Below, in pieces: positions 1 to 12,898 of a stretch of DNA of 64,000 bases (position 1 is its first letter; every line of letters begins with the position of its first letter). The stretch spans positions 496,001 through 560,000 of the forward strand of contig CM074764.1 of the NCBI GenBank assembly GCA_037355855.1, written 5' to 3'. A program made the position numbers and the translations under genes. The notes under the pieces are model-generated. The model did not search any database. It saw nothing but the letters and a program-made list of their open reading frames with translations, and had not been told where the DNA came from. The stretch comes from Pseudo-nitzschia pungens (lineage: Eukaryota > Bacillariophyta > Bacillariophyceae > Bacillariales > Bacillariaceae).

Positions 1-2448
1 TTAGTACTACTTGACTCTCAACAATATACGTGAACTGCATATCAAATTTTAAAGTTGGAAAGTGATTGGAAGTGTACTTGGTAAGTTGGTTTATCAGGTA
101 CACTCTTTACTGGTGATATGCAGTAAATTATGAGAAGAAAAAATTGACTGAGGGAATTTTTTTTATTTGGACCACACATGGAATATAAATTGCCAATTTT
201 TAGCAATCATGGCATACCCCTTCTTATTATGACCCCTGGTCAGAGTAAGACTTGTATGAGGTATGTATGAATAGAAGTAAACTCACACTATCCTGGTACC
301 AGTACTTACTACTATGAGTTTTTGGGTGCATTTGTATGATGTTCAGTACTTTTAATCTCCCCATTTCACCTGCCTCCATTATCCATCAGTTAGTCTATTC
401 TCGTACTACTATGAAAGAGTTGAGGATATCCTACTAGTATCACATCAGCAATACGAAAGAATATGGTATCGGTAGGAATTCGTCCGTCTTGCAACAACAT
501 TATCGAACAACATCATTTGGATGAGATAGGGAATTACTAGGATATGCCCCCAATCCTATTTTGGTGTCCTAGCAGGGCGAGGTTACGCATTTTAAAGTAT
601 TAGTTTGAGAATGTTAAGCATCGAAAAGATTGTTTTCAGGACTTTAAGTGATGCAAAAAACACCGCGAGTGAGATGGGAAAAATAAGTCAGATAAAATTA
701 GGACTACGGTACGGTACATCGTAATTTTATGTCTCAATCCGGAAGCAATACAACTTCCTCAGCGATGCAAACAAGAAACGGAATGGAGTACCACTTTTAA
801 TTTTCGGAGGCATAGATCGGAAAACCTGGCGCTCAGAATTATGTTCGCCAGAACCAAAGAATCGACTCCCCTGAAAATCGGGGAATAAGTTCATCACAAG
901 GGGCGATATCTTTTCTAAATCTTTTAAAAAATCGTACCGAACAAAAAAAAGGTAGAAGCATTACATCGGTATGATATTATTATTCTTTGTACGCAATACA
1001 GAAACACAGACACAACCCAAGCTCACCCAATTCGATGTTTCCCATGACCTTGTTTACGGAACACAAAAATTCGATTGGAAGTCTAATGACTATCCGTTAT
1101 GTTCTTCCTTTTTTAAGTCGCACTCAAATAGGGGTTTTGCGCAACATACGATACAACGCCCAGTCGACGAATGCAACACAGGGACAATGCTGGTCAATCA
1201 AGGAAAATCATGGTGACCCAGAGAAGTGTCTATGCAGGAACTTGTTAATTACAAATAGCTAGTGTTAAGGACTTGGTGGAATAAGAAAATCTTGTAATGG
1301 TGGGACGCAGGTTACACCTTGTATGGTGGCGAGTAGTTTGTGCCATCCGAGTCGGATCTTCGCGTACTATTCGCATTGGATGGTGAGCAGTCATTGCGGA
1401 CCAAACAACCGTTGTCCAATTAGATGTCTCGATTCATCGAACCGGATTCTTTTATCCTCCCGAACGAAATGTATGGAGTCTTGCATCCGACATTTGCTCC
1501 AGTACTCATTTTGCACAACTCTGTCGCGCCCTTGTACAAATTCTCCCCAAGAAGCTCTACGGTAGACAACGCAGCTGCAATCCAGTAATTTCGGACAATA
1601 TGATCATCAAAAATTCCATAGGGGTCACCTTGCCAGTGCGCATGATGTCGAGATTTGTCGTGCTAAACTTCCCCTATGGTGTAGCCCTACTGTAAAGGCG
1701 AGACGAGATGAAACTGAGGTCATCCCTCAGGACTTGTGCAGCAGTGGGGTTTGAAGATGAATCCCGACTAGCAAAAAAAACTCCTCATTCTTTGCTAACT
1801 GCATGAGATTATATCGACACTCCCAATAGGGAGCAAACGAAACCCGTCGGCGATATCGGAGATCTTTCACTCTGTGAATTGCAGGAGATGCAGCAGAATT
1901 TCTTATGTGAGGCGGTGACTGTGACATTTGGCAACTTCGTAATAAGCCTGATTGCGTTGTTGTTATTTCGCCTCGTTCATGGAAACCGTCTCTCGCTCGT
2001 TTGCTGCCGTCTGGACATGTAGCACTTAAAAAAATATAGAGTAATCTTAGTTGTCTCAGATCGCCATAACAAGATCTGGCTCCCGGGTTTTGCTCTCAAA
2101 CAAACGCGTACATACCGATATTACTACGTTGTAATACTGGACAATCTAGCACGTGTTTGTGCGAGAGTCATCGGTCTAGTACGGCGGTAGTATTTTAAGA
2201 TTTTACTTCGTATGTTTTAGCAAAAAAAATTTAATTAATCTTCTTAGACTCCCCAGTTCATTCCCAGCACAATAGTTGCAAACTACCAAAGTTTTGTGAG
2301 AATGAGTTCCCAAAATACCGGTACCGGTATTGTTACCACCAAGGAAGAATCAATAGCTGAGACAAATAATACTTCGTAAAACTCAATCGATCCTCTAATG
2401 AAATATTACTAGTCTCCATAAGTACGGCCACTAATGTTGCGAGGCAAA
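1..2448. other. Gene-poor AT-rich region
   Basis: No convincing coding sequence is present. The open stretches here are 60-90 codons, lack family motifs and overlap one another in different frames. The base composition is much more AT-rich than the genes further right. I see no RNA gene. The only recurrent signal is a scatter of short TAC/GTA-rich words, such as CCGGTACCGG near 2320, that recur in other intergenic parts of the window. Confidence 0.6.
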
Positions 2449-2856
2449 TGAGTGATTCCCGGAATTACATATCGGAGTATTACATATTAGCTTTCCCGGA
2501 ATTAATAAACACATATAAAAATTGCGCACCCAACGGAAGAACTAGATTTGTCTCAATGCACGAGGCCTATTTTGGAATTTGGAATCTTGTCCAAAGAAAC
2601 AAAAATCCTCTATTAAGTGCCAACCGGCGCATCTACTTATTTTTTTGTGCGCGTCATCACACATGTTTGATTACACGTGTCAAATTTTTGATTTTTAGAT
2701 TCCGTCTATTTTTATGCACGCTCGTAGTCGGACAGACGGCACTACAAGGTTATATGAACATTTGCATCAGATATACGAGTCTGGTTATTCCGGGAATGTT
2801 TTTTACCTAAGATATGAACGCCTAAAAACGTAATATGTAATTCCGGGAATCACTCA
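2449..2856. mobile_element. MITE-like element with perfect 24-bp terminal inverted repeats
   Basis: The left end, 2449-2472 (beginning TGAGTGATTCCCGGAATT), is the exact reverse complement of the right end, 2833-2856 (ending AATTCCGGGAATCACTCA). A second, subterminal inverted pair is visible: CCCGGAATTAAT near 2493 and ATTCCGGGAAT near 2787. The element is about 408 bp and has no transposase. If the terminal T and A are left out, both flanks read AAT, which would be a 3-bp target duplication as in PIF/Harbinger elements, but this is ambiguous. An open frame starts inside the left repeat and runs to 2810; it has no recognisable domain and is probably incidental. The structure is directly seen; the class assignment is inference. 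Confidence 0.7.
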
Positions 2857-3842
2857 ATACGGGACGTGTTCCGTAGTTGAAAAGGGAATGGATTGTTTCT
2901 TCCTAATATTTAGGGTACAGTACCGGTAGTTGCATATTTCCTTGAAACATTTTAAAAAAAGAACCAAGTCGTAATACAGTTTGTTCGTGAATATCGAAAC
3001 CCGTTACCGTACTTTGATTCTTCCTACCACGAGATACGACTAAAACGCTACCATACCTCGCCAATGAGTTTTGACCTCAATGACGTACTAGTCACTTTAT
3101 CAATTTTTTTAATCAGAAGTACTTATTGCAAATGCTATCGATAAGAGTTCAACGGAATTGCCTTAATCATGAGTAATGTCTTCAAATCATAAGTGTATTA
3201 AATGTTGTGATGTAATCGGGTTCTTTGATGATGTTGTCATCACACCCATAATGACGCAATTGACGTTGTAAAAATACTTAGATGAAAATGAGATAAGCGA
3301 AAGTTCCTATCAAGTTGTTCCTTGTTTTTGACAAAAAAGTTTTGTTTCCCTTCGAACTTCCTCGAAGAAAATTTGCGAGCCAAATGATCTTCCCTTCTAT
3401 TTCATGGCAGGACTGAACCGCGGTTGAAGAATGTTTTCGATTTGATGAGTCCCACGGGAGTTGAAATACCAGGTTGAAGATTCTGCACGTGTGGACATCA
3501 CTATGTAATCTTATTTTTAAAAAAAAATTCGAAATACCGTAATTAGGTACTCCTGATAGACAAACACTAATTACATCATGTAAAGAACAATTTTACCGTA
3601 CATACCTCTCAAAAAAACAGAACTTCTGATGTTTCGATTGGGCAACAGAATTCTTTATTCGCTGATTGCGTTGAATGCGAGAAAAATAACAATACGATTG
3701 TGATGTGCTAGATGTGATGAAAAAAGCGCGCCTCCGTTTCTTGTGTGAGGTGTTCGTTGCTGTCACAAAGTGAAAGATTTTTTCGAAAATACCCAACGGT
3801 CAACAAACAATCGAACAATACATCATAGATAATGACATCAAG
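2857..3842. other. Intergenic, no gene seen
   Basis: AT-rich spacer between the inverted-repeat element and the Ser-rich protein gene. Two overlapping minus-strand open stretches at 3593-3917 are short, in conflicting frames and without motifs. The promoter and 5' leader of the gene at 3843 should lie at the right edge, but I cannot identify a defined core promoter element. Confidence 0.5.
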
Positions 3843-5099
3843 ATGAACCAGTCGCAAACTTATCCCCCCCCCTATGTTGCTGATGATTACTATCACAACT
3901 ATAGTACGAAATTGCAAGCCAAGAGTTCTAGACGCTTATGCACAACTTCGGGCAGTTTATCTAAGTCTGACACCCACATCAATGTTGCGAGCATTGATTC
4001 GCCGATTGTGATAACCGATAGTGGTTCATCATTCGACCAAGCATGCAGGCTGAAGCCCATACCTTCGGAAACAACAACGACTACAATCCCTTCATCCCCA
4101 TCGATGGATACCGAGCTGTTCGCACCGGTGTCTTTGAATGCAATGATAAGTTCCCCGACTCGTAACAAGAATAACGAGCTTAGCCTTCCTGTTATCAAGT
4201 TGCGTCGGAGACCAACAAAGAGAAGTGGCACCCCTTGTACTCGCCACCTAGGAAGAGAAGAGAACATTCGAACAATACCTACGTTCAGGACACCATCTTC
4301 AAAGATCTTTCTCCCCCTCCTACAAGAAACAGAGCCCCCATCTCGAGAATCAAATTCGCAGAAGCAGCATGAAAGTAATTGGAAGCAGCTGGACCAATCA
4401 CTGACAATCGAACTCCAACCTACAGCACAACTTCTAGAACCTTCTCGACTCTTTCGACCAACAACATCTAATGCTGGAAATAGGTGTGTGCAAGACAAGC
4501 AGAGAAAGACAAAAAGAGTAAAGTCGAATTCAACACCTCGGTCGCCTCCGCCTCTTCTCGTCCCTTCTTTCGATTTTGGCATCTCCTCAGCAACAAGGCT
4601 AGGATCAATCACTCCTCCAGTGCGTTCTTCATCATTCGTCACTACACATTCATCATCGCTAATCACTGACGCAGACATGTTGTCCCCCAAGAAACGAAAA
4701 AACGACTGCAAGAGTGGGAATCTTCTAACGCCCCTTCTTGCCAAACCAAAGGCCATGCGCCCTTCATCTGTCCTTTCCTCTCAAACACAAGCTGCTACAA
4801 TGACCGCAACCAGTTTAATCAGATCAACCTTTCTCGGGATGGATAATCCAGCAGCTACTCCATGTCCTTTGATGGCACCGATTGTAAACATCAACGGCAG
4901 CACTGGTTCTTGCGGTAGCAATTCATCGTCGTCTTTGTCATCTTCAATGAAACATTCCGCCTTTTCTACTTCTTTGGTAGACGTCCGAGTCGCGTCTCCT
5001 CTATCCCCGCCATCTCCTTTTAGAAGGATCATTTCGATGAAGTTCAACGAGAGTGATATCACTATGAAAGAGACACCAGCAGGAATATCTCTCAAATGA
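3843..5099 (+). CDS. Hypothetical Ser/Thr/Pro-rich protein
   Basis: A single uninterrupted frame of 418 residues from an ATG at 3843 to TGA. The protein is rich in Ser, Thr and Pro throughout, with no predicted membrane span or signal peptide and no domain I recognise. A basic patch near residue 280 (SPKKRKNDCK) resembles a classical monopartite nuclear localisation signal, and several Arg/Lys-rich patches (LRRRPTKR, KQRKTKRVK) precede it. Multiple SP and TP dipeptides could be phosphorylation sites for proline-directed kinases. A nuclear, largely disordered regulatory protein would fit, but that is inference. The antisense frame at 3899-4756 is a shadow. It could also be an exon of a larger gene, although no upstream exon is obvious. 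Confidence 0.6.
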   Translation: MNQSQTYPPPYVADDYYHNYSTKLQAKSSRRLCTTSGSLSKSDTHINVASIDSPIVITDSGSSFDQACRLKPIPSETTTTTIPSSPSMDTELFAPVSLNAMISSPTRNKNNELSLPVIKLRRRPTKRSGTPCTRHLGREENIRTIPTFRTPSSKIFLPLLQETEPPSRESNSQKQHESNWKQLDQSLTIELQPTAQLLEPSRLFRPTTSNAGNRCVQDKQRKTKRVKSNSTPRSPPPLLVPSFDFGISSATRLGSITPPVRSSSFVTTHSSSLITDADMLSPKKRKNDCKSGNLLTPLLAKPKAMRPSSVLSSQTQAATMTATSLIRSTFLGMDNPAATPCPLMAPIVNINGSTGSCGSNSSSSLSSSMKHSAFSTSLVDVRVASPLSPPSPFRRIISMKFNESDITMKETPAGISLK

Positions 5100-5995
5100 C
5101 TCAAATAATGTGGATTAGTATGATTCCAGTACTGTGGATTTTGTATGCATAAACTATATTGTAAATTTTGAAATCAATTTTGTAAAGCAAGTACCATTGA
5201 GAAGTTAACAATTGATAGCGTTCTAGAATCAGGAAAGAGGAGGAGGAAATGTTGCTTTAGTAATCCACCAACCGCTGGTGGCAGTGATGGTAGTGATGTT
5301 GCTGGTGGTGACGACCACCCCTCCTTACTAGTACTAGTAGTAGTACCCTGCTCCTATTTTGAATTCGTTAAACAAAGCACGTTGTAGCTGAGCGTTTGAG
5401 CAATCAATAAATATACGTTAGGTAGAATGTTGTTTCGCCATGATCGATGGTGCCAATAGAGATCATTCCAGTCCTTGACCACCACTATCACTAGTAGTAG
5501 CACTACGGCATCACAAATTCTTTTACTAGTCATACTACTAGTAGTAGCTAGCGTACTAGTACCGTTCTAGCAGCTACTATTGGTCGTTTTTCGCGACGAT
5601 GTGGCTACTACTTCAACAGCATCCCCAGATCACCTAGTTACGTTTGGTATGACGTTTTAGCGATTCGAAAAAAATGAGTAAATGACAAAGCCCATCAGTA
5701 GCTTCTCGGTGGCATCCAGCACTTGTAAACTCACGGGGATGCTTCTACCGAACGAAACTATCCAGTTTGTCTTACACGTGTAAGATGCACAGCTTCTTAT
5801 TGATTCAAAGAATGGGAATTTCGTTCGTTTACAATAATTCGAAAGAAGAATCTATCTTTGGAAAGGAGTTCTGTTAAATACGAAGTATCGAATAACAATC
5901 GCATCTATTTCTGAGATCAAAATATCAACCACGTTCATTATTATTGTCGAGATAGATAAACATAAAAGGACCGAACCGAGAACGATAATTAATAA
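5100..5995. repeat. Intergenic with ACTAGTAGTA-type stutters
   Basis: No gene is seen. Between about 5326 and 5580 the sequence repeatedly cycles through ACTAGTACTAGTAGTAGTA-like words on both strands (for instance near 5327, 5490, 5527 and 5545). The same words recur in other spacers of the window (about 24250, 33730, 34150, 38290, 38715, 48435, 62190 and 62385) and are not seen inside the identified coding exons. Confidence 0.55.
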
Positions 5996-6451
5996 TTAAG
6001 TTCCCTGTTCACTACTTTTTTCACCGTTCAGATATTGATAACACAGAAAAGAGAACACGTCCAAGAATTCTTGAAATTGGGTTGCACTAAGATTTACTGA
6101 GCACTCAGCATTGGATACTGAGGCCTCGGCGACTGTTTCCAAAGTTCCAGTCTGCATCGTTTCACAATGGATGGTTACTTTTGTTTTGTTGTGGTTCTTT
6201 TTTCCATAGTTTGTCTCACGAATAGTGCGCACAAGGTGAATAGTGAATACCCAGTTGTGCGCATGAGACAATTGTGGCAATTTGGCGAAGAGCAGCGCAT
6301 TCGAAGGCGAGGCGCAAGTTCTGTTCGTTTGTTCGTTTTGTTCTAGCATGCAATCTTCATCACTGCGAAGTGTTGGTTTAAATCTAGCATTATACATTCT
6401 AGTATTAGTATCAAGCCAACCAAACCAACAATGTTGCATGAATCGAATCAC
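5996..6451 (-). CDS. Possible small hypothetical protein
   Basis: Open minus-strand frame of 151 codons ending at a TAA. The last 53 residues, from an internal ATG at 6157, have ordinary amino-acid composition (ending LCYQYLNGEKSSEQGT) and lack the low complexity of shadow frames. The upstream part is less convincing. No domain, signal peptide or homologue is recognised. It lies about 200 bp beyond the stop of the five-span membrane protein gene on the same strand, so it could also be part of that gene's 3' untranslated region. Confidence 0.25.
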   Translation of the reverse strand: MIRFMQHCWFGWLDTNTRMYNARFKPTLRSDEDCMLEQNEQTNRTCASPSNALLFAKLPQLSHAHNWVFTIHLVRTIRETNYGKKNHNKTKVTIHCETMQTGTLETVAEASVSNAECSVNLSATQFQEFLDVFSFLCYQYLNGEKSSEQGT

Positions 6452-6657
6452 TGCTTGTAGCTCACCGACTTCGTGCGGACGCCTTGGTTTTATCTCATAT
6501 TAGTTGCGAAGGCTTCCGTAGATTGGTTGGATATAGAAGGTAGCCAGGGCTCCTTCCTGCCAAGAGATCGAAATCGTTTTGTTTTGTCAACACGTGAATG
6601 CTTCTTTGTCGTCGTCATCGTGAATTGGTTGGGTGCCGGGCCGCGAGAACTCGGGTC

Positions 6658-9600
6658 TTACCCCTTCGATCGAAAAGGTGTGAGATTCACCAATTTCTTT
6701 GGTTGCACCAGCGCCGTGAATTCTTCACCGTCGCAGTTGTCGCTCGTGTGGTCGTGGCGGTAGTGCGAGGTGCGCGCCAGGAAGTGAAAAGTTTTCCGAG
6801 GTGCCGCAGGTGACACGGCAGAGGTGACATTGGTAGGCGTTAACGCTTGTTTCAGTCGGCCAGAGGCACGCATGAGCACACTAGCTGAACGATCCGTGGT
6901 AGCCTGTTGTTTGGGTTTCTGTGGATCCACATGCTCCTCATCATCGTCTGAAAAGCTATCGGCCGGTGGCAACAATTTCCTGCTTTCGTACAGTCGTGTC
7001 TTTTGACGGAGACTCACATTTCGAGAGGGAGTTACTTTGCTAAGCTCGCTGTCGACTTTGGTGCTTCTAGCTGGGCTAGGTAGGTACAAACTATCTTCAG
7101 CAATGGAATCTTCTTCGTTATCAACACCGGCTTTCCGTCGAAGAATTCGGTCTTCACATTTCTCGCCATCGGACAGCGAAACCACGGCCGGGGAGCTCGG
7201 TCGGTGCTCTCGGAACTGGATGTTGTATGGAGTGGTATCCAAATCGGAGAGATTTTGTTGTCGTTGGAAACGAGACGGTTTCTTCACCGCAGACGAAAGT
7301 AACGACGTGACGTTTCGCAAGGAATGCATTGTCTGGAAGGCGATCGATCTCGTGTCGGAAAGGATAGACCCGATGACACTGACATGTTCTTCGCTACTGT
7401 CGATCGACTTTTCATCGTCGGAAATCTCGGAATCGTACGACGAGCCGTAAGAATCATCTTCATCGTCATCTTCATCGTCAACGTTGATTGGGCTGTGTAT
7501 GCCACCGACTTCGGAGCCTTCATCTTGGCCAGAGTTGCCGAAGGATCCGCTCCTGGGAGAGGCAGTGTCGAAGGTTTCCTTAGCTTCGATCTCGAACTCA
7601 AATTCGAGCTTGGTTGGTGGCAATGGAACACCGTCAATCTTCCATTCCTTTGTCGTTTCTTCCCCATAGTATTTCTCCATGTACTGTTTGTATTCTTGAA
7701 ACTCTTTTTCTACAACACGGCGTGGTTTGGTAGGTCGCTGCTTCTTGTATTTGACGGAGTTGTACAAAGCGGCTCGAACCGTGAGCAACACAAAACACAA
7801 TATGCCAATGCCAAAAGCGCATCCCCAGATCACCGCTAATCCAAAAGGCGACTCGACACACATTGCACCGTGTGAGACTCTGCGGAGCAAGGGGCTGATC
7901 TCACCACAGCTCATGGTGTCGGACAGTTTGTGGATGTGGGTTTTGATTTGGTCGACGTGGTTTTCGAGATCACTGATGGCCGGTGGCAAGAAGGACATGT
8001 CACGTTGGCAGATCTTGTTCAATTGATCCAGGAAGGCCGTCTCCAATGGGAATCCTTGACTGGAAGTCGCTTTCTGACCCGTTTGGTCATACATATGCTT
8101 GCTGCCAATCATTGTTTCGGACTGCGATACCGTGCCAGAGGCTGCATTCGGCAACAGTGTACTGATTTGGTTGAGTTTGGCAGAAGCGCTATCGACATCC
8201 TTCGAAAAATCCTCCAGAAACTGCAATGGGTTTTCCGTCAAACATCCCTAATTGTTGAGATTGGGAGGGGTTGACGAAGGAAATAAGATGTTTCGTGAAA
8301 TCAAATCAATTGTAAGAAATCGAAACGACAACACTCGGACGATATGAAGCCCAAATAGTTGTGGAGATATCCGCATGCCCTGATGTGCTCGACCATGCAA
8401 CGTACCGTCCAGTAATAGTCTACCGCCCCGTAGATGAGATCGAGCGTATCGTGGCTGGGAACTGAATCGTTGGTTCGGATGTCACTGCCGCTCGCAAGGT
8501 TCTGTCGTTGGAGTGTCAGGATGAAATCCTCCAGCGTTCCCAGGGGACTCCCGTATCCACTGTTCCCACCGGAGCAAAAGTCCGAATTGACCAGGACCGC
8601 CGCGCCGCTAGAAACCGCAACGACCACCATCAGGACTGCCGACGTAGCAAACATTGGAACCAATACATAAGCGACATAAAAGCGTGTCGGTGGGTGAATG
8701 ACGTTGTTTTTGCTCAAAAAGTAGACGTTGGCGAGCAGCAGCCCGTTGACCACGTTCAAGACCAGGACCAACAATTTCAGGAGCCAATCGTTGCCGAAAA
8801 ACCATTCGATCGCCTGGTCGACAGAGTCGGTAACATCGGTGACCATCAAAAATGCAGACGAACCCTGTGTCATCGTCTTTGTTGCTTCTGGATCGGCAGG
8901 GTTGGATTCATGGGATGGCAACACCGAAGCAGACACCGTTGATTCGGTAACGGTGGGAAAGGATGTTTCCAAGAAGTGAAAGATCCGGTTGATCGTCTTT
9001 GTGTTCTCGCTCAAGATGTTGATCGACGACGCCCAAAATTGCAACTCGTCGGCACCAATGTACTTTGGAGCATCCGGACACCATTCGTCGATCAAGATTC
9101 CGCTCTTGGGCGCGGAAATGGTCACCGGAGTGGATGGTGCCACCGGAGGAGAGACGTCTGTTTCGACAGGGTCTTCGATCCTTTTCGAATCGTACAACTG
9201 GTTTTTATTGCTGGTATTGTTTGGACTCTTGTTATTGTTGTTAATTTTGTTTTCCATTTCTTCCTTTTTCTTGCCTGCGAGCGTGGATTGGTAGGCGCCG
9301 TTTCCATGAAAAGTGCCGTCATCATTGTTTTGGGATCCTTGAGGTGGTAATGTTTTGTCTGTGTTCTGATTCCACCACAACGTCTCCGCAGAAGGCACGG
9401 CGGGAAGAGAAGAAGTGGTAGTAGACGTTCCCTTTTGGTTACCTGTGACTTCGATATTGTTGTGATCAACAATCTTGGGACCTGAAGACTCCACTTCAGT
9501 GGGCGAGGAAGTTGCCATTTGGCTCCACCGTGGAGAGTCGCTCTGCATCATTCTCATTTCGATTCGATTCGTTGTCGCTTCGTGGTTTAGGAGATATCGT

Positions 9601-10962
9601 TGTTGAACGAGCCATCGCAGCGGAATACGGTTGTCTCGGTCGTTATCATCGTCATCGTCATCAAAGAATTGTGGGTTCTCACGGGAATCCGAATACTCGA
9701 CTATGGAGCGCACCAATTCGTTACTGGCGAATAGTTCGTGCTTGGAGGATTCCAATCGTTCTAGGGCGTCCCAGCCGCGATAGGCCAGGGTTTCAACGTC
9801 TCCATTGAGTACCTGCACCTCCCGGAGGGCAAGCTCCAGGGGCTTCAAGCCGAACTTCATCATGACAACGCTGACAATGGGAATCAATATCGATACCGAC
9901 AAGAACACCGACTGGATTTTCCAGGACTGCAGGACCAATATTTTGCGTTCCTTGCGCCGGACTCCCGCCTTGCTCAGAGCAATCAAGTCAATGACAGAGC
10001 CGCCAGCGATCCAGCTGGAGGTTGTGGGTACATCGGCGCGATCATTGGTTGCCGTTGTCGTGGTTGCTGCCTCCACCGTTGCTAGTACTGCGTTTGTCGT
10101 TTTGTTCGATTTCGAAGCGATATCCGATCCCGTGCTCGATTTTGAGGGAGTCGTGGTCGTGGAAGTGGTTCCACTTGTTCCCGGTGTGGATTTGTCCATC
10201 TCGTCTTGGGACTCGTCTTGGGACTTTTCGTCATCGCTGCGATCGCTGGTGTTCCAGAAGTGGATGTGGTGCAGCACGGCATCCCACCACTGGCGGTAGC
10301 GCAGCTTGTCGTTCAGCTTGAAGGCCGCCAGCACGAGGAACCAGAGGACAAAGGGTGTCACGACAAAGAATCCCACGAAGAGCTCGAGTCCGTCGACGTA
10401 CGGATTGTCGCCCGTCATCGATAGCATCGATGACAGATCTCCTCCCTGTGTGTCGAGAAAGGAGGCCATCCGGTTGGTGTTTCCGACTCCGCGCGGGGCA
10501 CGGTGCATGTGCCGGACGACGCTCGACTGAATGGGAGAGACGAATAACGAATGGTAGAGAGAGACGAGATTGGAAATGCGTGTGAGAGAAAACAGAGAGT
10601 GAGACTTTGTTTGTTCATAACGGAAGACCAAATAGATGGTGGTATTATTTCTTCTATCGTTTGTTCCGTCCGTGGTCCTTCGTTCGTTCGTTCGTTCGTT
10701 CGTTCATTCTTGTAGACCACAATCCTTACAACAACAGAATCAACAGCAACAGCAACAGCAACAGCAACAGAATCATTAGCCAAAGTGGCGCAACGGTTCT
10801 TACCGCTCGATAGGTGTAAAAGGAGGGGTCGTCCGACGAATCATTTTCGTCCAAAGCATTTCCTCGCACGGTGTTGTTACCGATTCGAAGGTTCGCCAGC
10901 CGTCGATCGATGCGATCGTTGACGAATTCGGGATGAAAGTCTGTTTCCTGTGAGTGCTGCAT
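6658..10962 (-). CDS. Five-span membrane protein with Cys-containing loops, tweety/prominin-like topology (3 exons)
   Basis: Three exons: 10804-10962, 8406-10526 and 6658-8247, all joined in phase 0, giving about 1289 residues. Introns are 10527-10803 (donor GTAAGA, acceptor TTCAG) and 8248-8405 (donor GTACGT, acceptor TTAG). The second junction is supported by its paralogue at 12899-15548: the spliced product aligns as C-x-T-x-N-P-x-x-F-L-E in both. Membrane spans are predicted near residues 100-122 and 259-279, then two after a long low-complexity loop (residues about 320-600), and a fifth in exon 3. Shared with the paralogue are L-x-M-x-GD-x-P before span 1, S-N/D-x-C after span 4, and MSC-x2-I-x-PL-x7-A-x-C just before span 5. 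This resembles tweety or prominin topology, but I assign no family. The cytoplasmic tail (about 400 residues) is acidic and Ser-rich. The first intron carries (CAACAG)n and (GAAC)n repeats on the reverse strand. Confidence 0.8.
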
Positions 10963-12898
10963 GATGTTGAATTGTTGTTTTGTGTTTGGTTTGCTCTTGA
11001 TGGTGTTTCCGTTGGTGTCGATTTTTCTGTTACAAACAAAGCGGCGATTTGATTTCTCTGCTCTGTTTTTCTATTCGAGTAGCGGGTGCAATGGGAACCA
11101 GCTTGGTATTGCTTTGTATAACAATGTATCACACTACCTGTGATTCGGTGGTTTTGCGAGTTGGTAATTGAAGTTGTTTCGATTCTCGTGACAGCAACTG
11201 CGGATCGGCACCTTCCTCGTTTTCGTGCTGCTCTTGTTTTGCTGCGTGCTTTTGTGCTCGCTTGATTGATTGATTGATTGATTGATTGTATACACTGTAC
11301 GTTTGTTTGTAACGCAGGCGCAATGCGTTGCAATGTCGGTGGATTGATAAATCAGCACGTTTCAGAGCACCTGATACTACACGGGAGTTCGATACCTAAA
11401 AAAGAATTTACGAATCCCTGTTAGTGCCCGTGTTGGTGGGGATATCGTCTCGTTCGGGGAAAGGAACGCTGTTCGGGACGACTCGAATCGACTCGACTTC
11501 ACCCTCACTCAGTCTTTCGCAGCATCGCTCCCTCCTGATCCAGGATGATTTTTGATTGATATTGATTGAGATTGATGATACTGGTAACCTTACCATATCG
11601 GTAAGGTTACGAAGTGTCGGGCGTCGGGCCGAAGAAGATTCTTGTACCGGTATGTCACGGAATGGCTTTGTCCGGATCGGTTCAAATTTTTGAAAAAGCC
11701 AGGCTGGTGTGTGTGAGAGTCTGTGTGGTGGGACTGAGGATGGGACGGTGCGAGACGTTTTGGCGCGGAGTGAGATTGCGAGTGAATCATCAGTGAGTGA
11801 GTGAGTCGGATTGTTCACTCAGTCGAAGGAGTCAGATTGAGTCGACCCGGGAATGGATCGAATCGATCCATCATTCGTGACACAAGGACACACCGTCTTT
11901 CCGTCGTTCGCAGTTCGCAGTGGTCACAAGGAAGGTAGGAATGAATAAATAATGAATCAATCAATCGGCGATGCTTGTGAATGGAGAACAAAATTGCCCG
12001 GTAGTCCAAGAACTTTCGGGAAAAAAAAATACCATCGTTTTTGCGAGGCAGACGATTGGGGCATAGATCTTAAACCCACACGAATCGTAGGGTGGTCGCT
12101 GATTTTCGTGCGTTTAAGGTTACTTCACAACCTTTCTGTTTGTAGACCGTTTTATTTCCACTATCGGACTGTGACTCCACCAACCGAACGTGTGAGTCTT
12201 TCACGATGCTGTAGGGTAAGATTCTTGAATAAGGTTACCCGGTAACCTTACCGGTAGAATACCAATCTATTTTTTATTTACCGTTCCGTTTCGATGTTCT
12301 TTCGCGACCGGACGATCGCCATTTCCAAATCGAACCGGCCGGACTCCCATTCCGTGCCGCAGGGTTGCCATCACTTGTCACAACATCCCAAAGCGCACCG
12401 GAACCCGATTGCTCGGGCACACACACACACGAGGGGGGAACAAAGCTCGAAACGCTACGTACCGTACGGCAAAAGGCATCCATACGAGTGCTGCACTTGT
12501 GATAGAGAAGCAGTTGCTCATCCGACGAGTTGTCGAGGAACATCGAACCATCATCAATCCTCGCAGATTCTTTTCAAAATCAATTCGTTTGACCTTCGAT
12601 TGCTGCATTGATTGATTTTTGATTGATTTATTCGTCATTATTTCTTTCGCGCAGCAGAGGTGCTGGATTGAGTCGAGGAGTCGATTATTCGATTCTTCCT
12701 TCCAAAGAAATTCGGCAGGTTTTTCTTTGAACACGACACGAAGCAACAACAAACTAGCAATTACAGAAATCGCCCATCCATAGATACATTGATTCATTCA
12801 TTTCATACATACATACACACATACATACTTCCAATCCACAACGGATATTGACGCATTACCGTCCCGCAATTCTTTCTTCCATTCGTTCGACGAGCACA
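10963..12898. promoter_or_regulatory. Bidirectional intergenic region between two divergent paralogues
   Basis: About 1.9 kb separate the two ATGs, so both promoters must lie here. The region holds a (GATT)n run at about 11262-11288 and two perfect hairpins built from the motif GTAAGGTTAC: 11584-11610 (11-bp arms, 5-base loop) and 12230-12250 (10-bp arms, 1-base loop). Short open stretches in several frames look incidental. No TATA box can be placed with confidence. Confidence 0.6.

Noticed and set aside
2448..2810. 120-codon frame inside the inverted-repeat element as a transposase
   Set aside because: Starts within the terminal repeat, shows no DDE-type residues or helix-turn-helix pattern, and is far too short.
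8248..8340. Read-through of exon 2 to the TGA at 8301 as the end of a separate 776-residue protein
   Set aside because: Comparison with the divergent paralogue shows the GTACGT donor at 8405 joined to the TTAG acceptor, which restores the conserved C-x-T-x-N-P-x-x-F-L-E segment.
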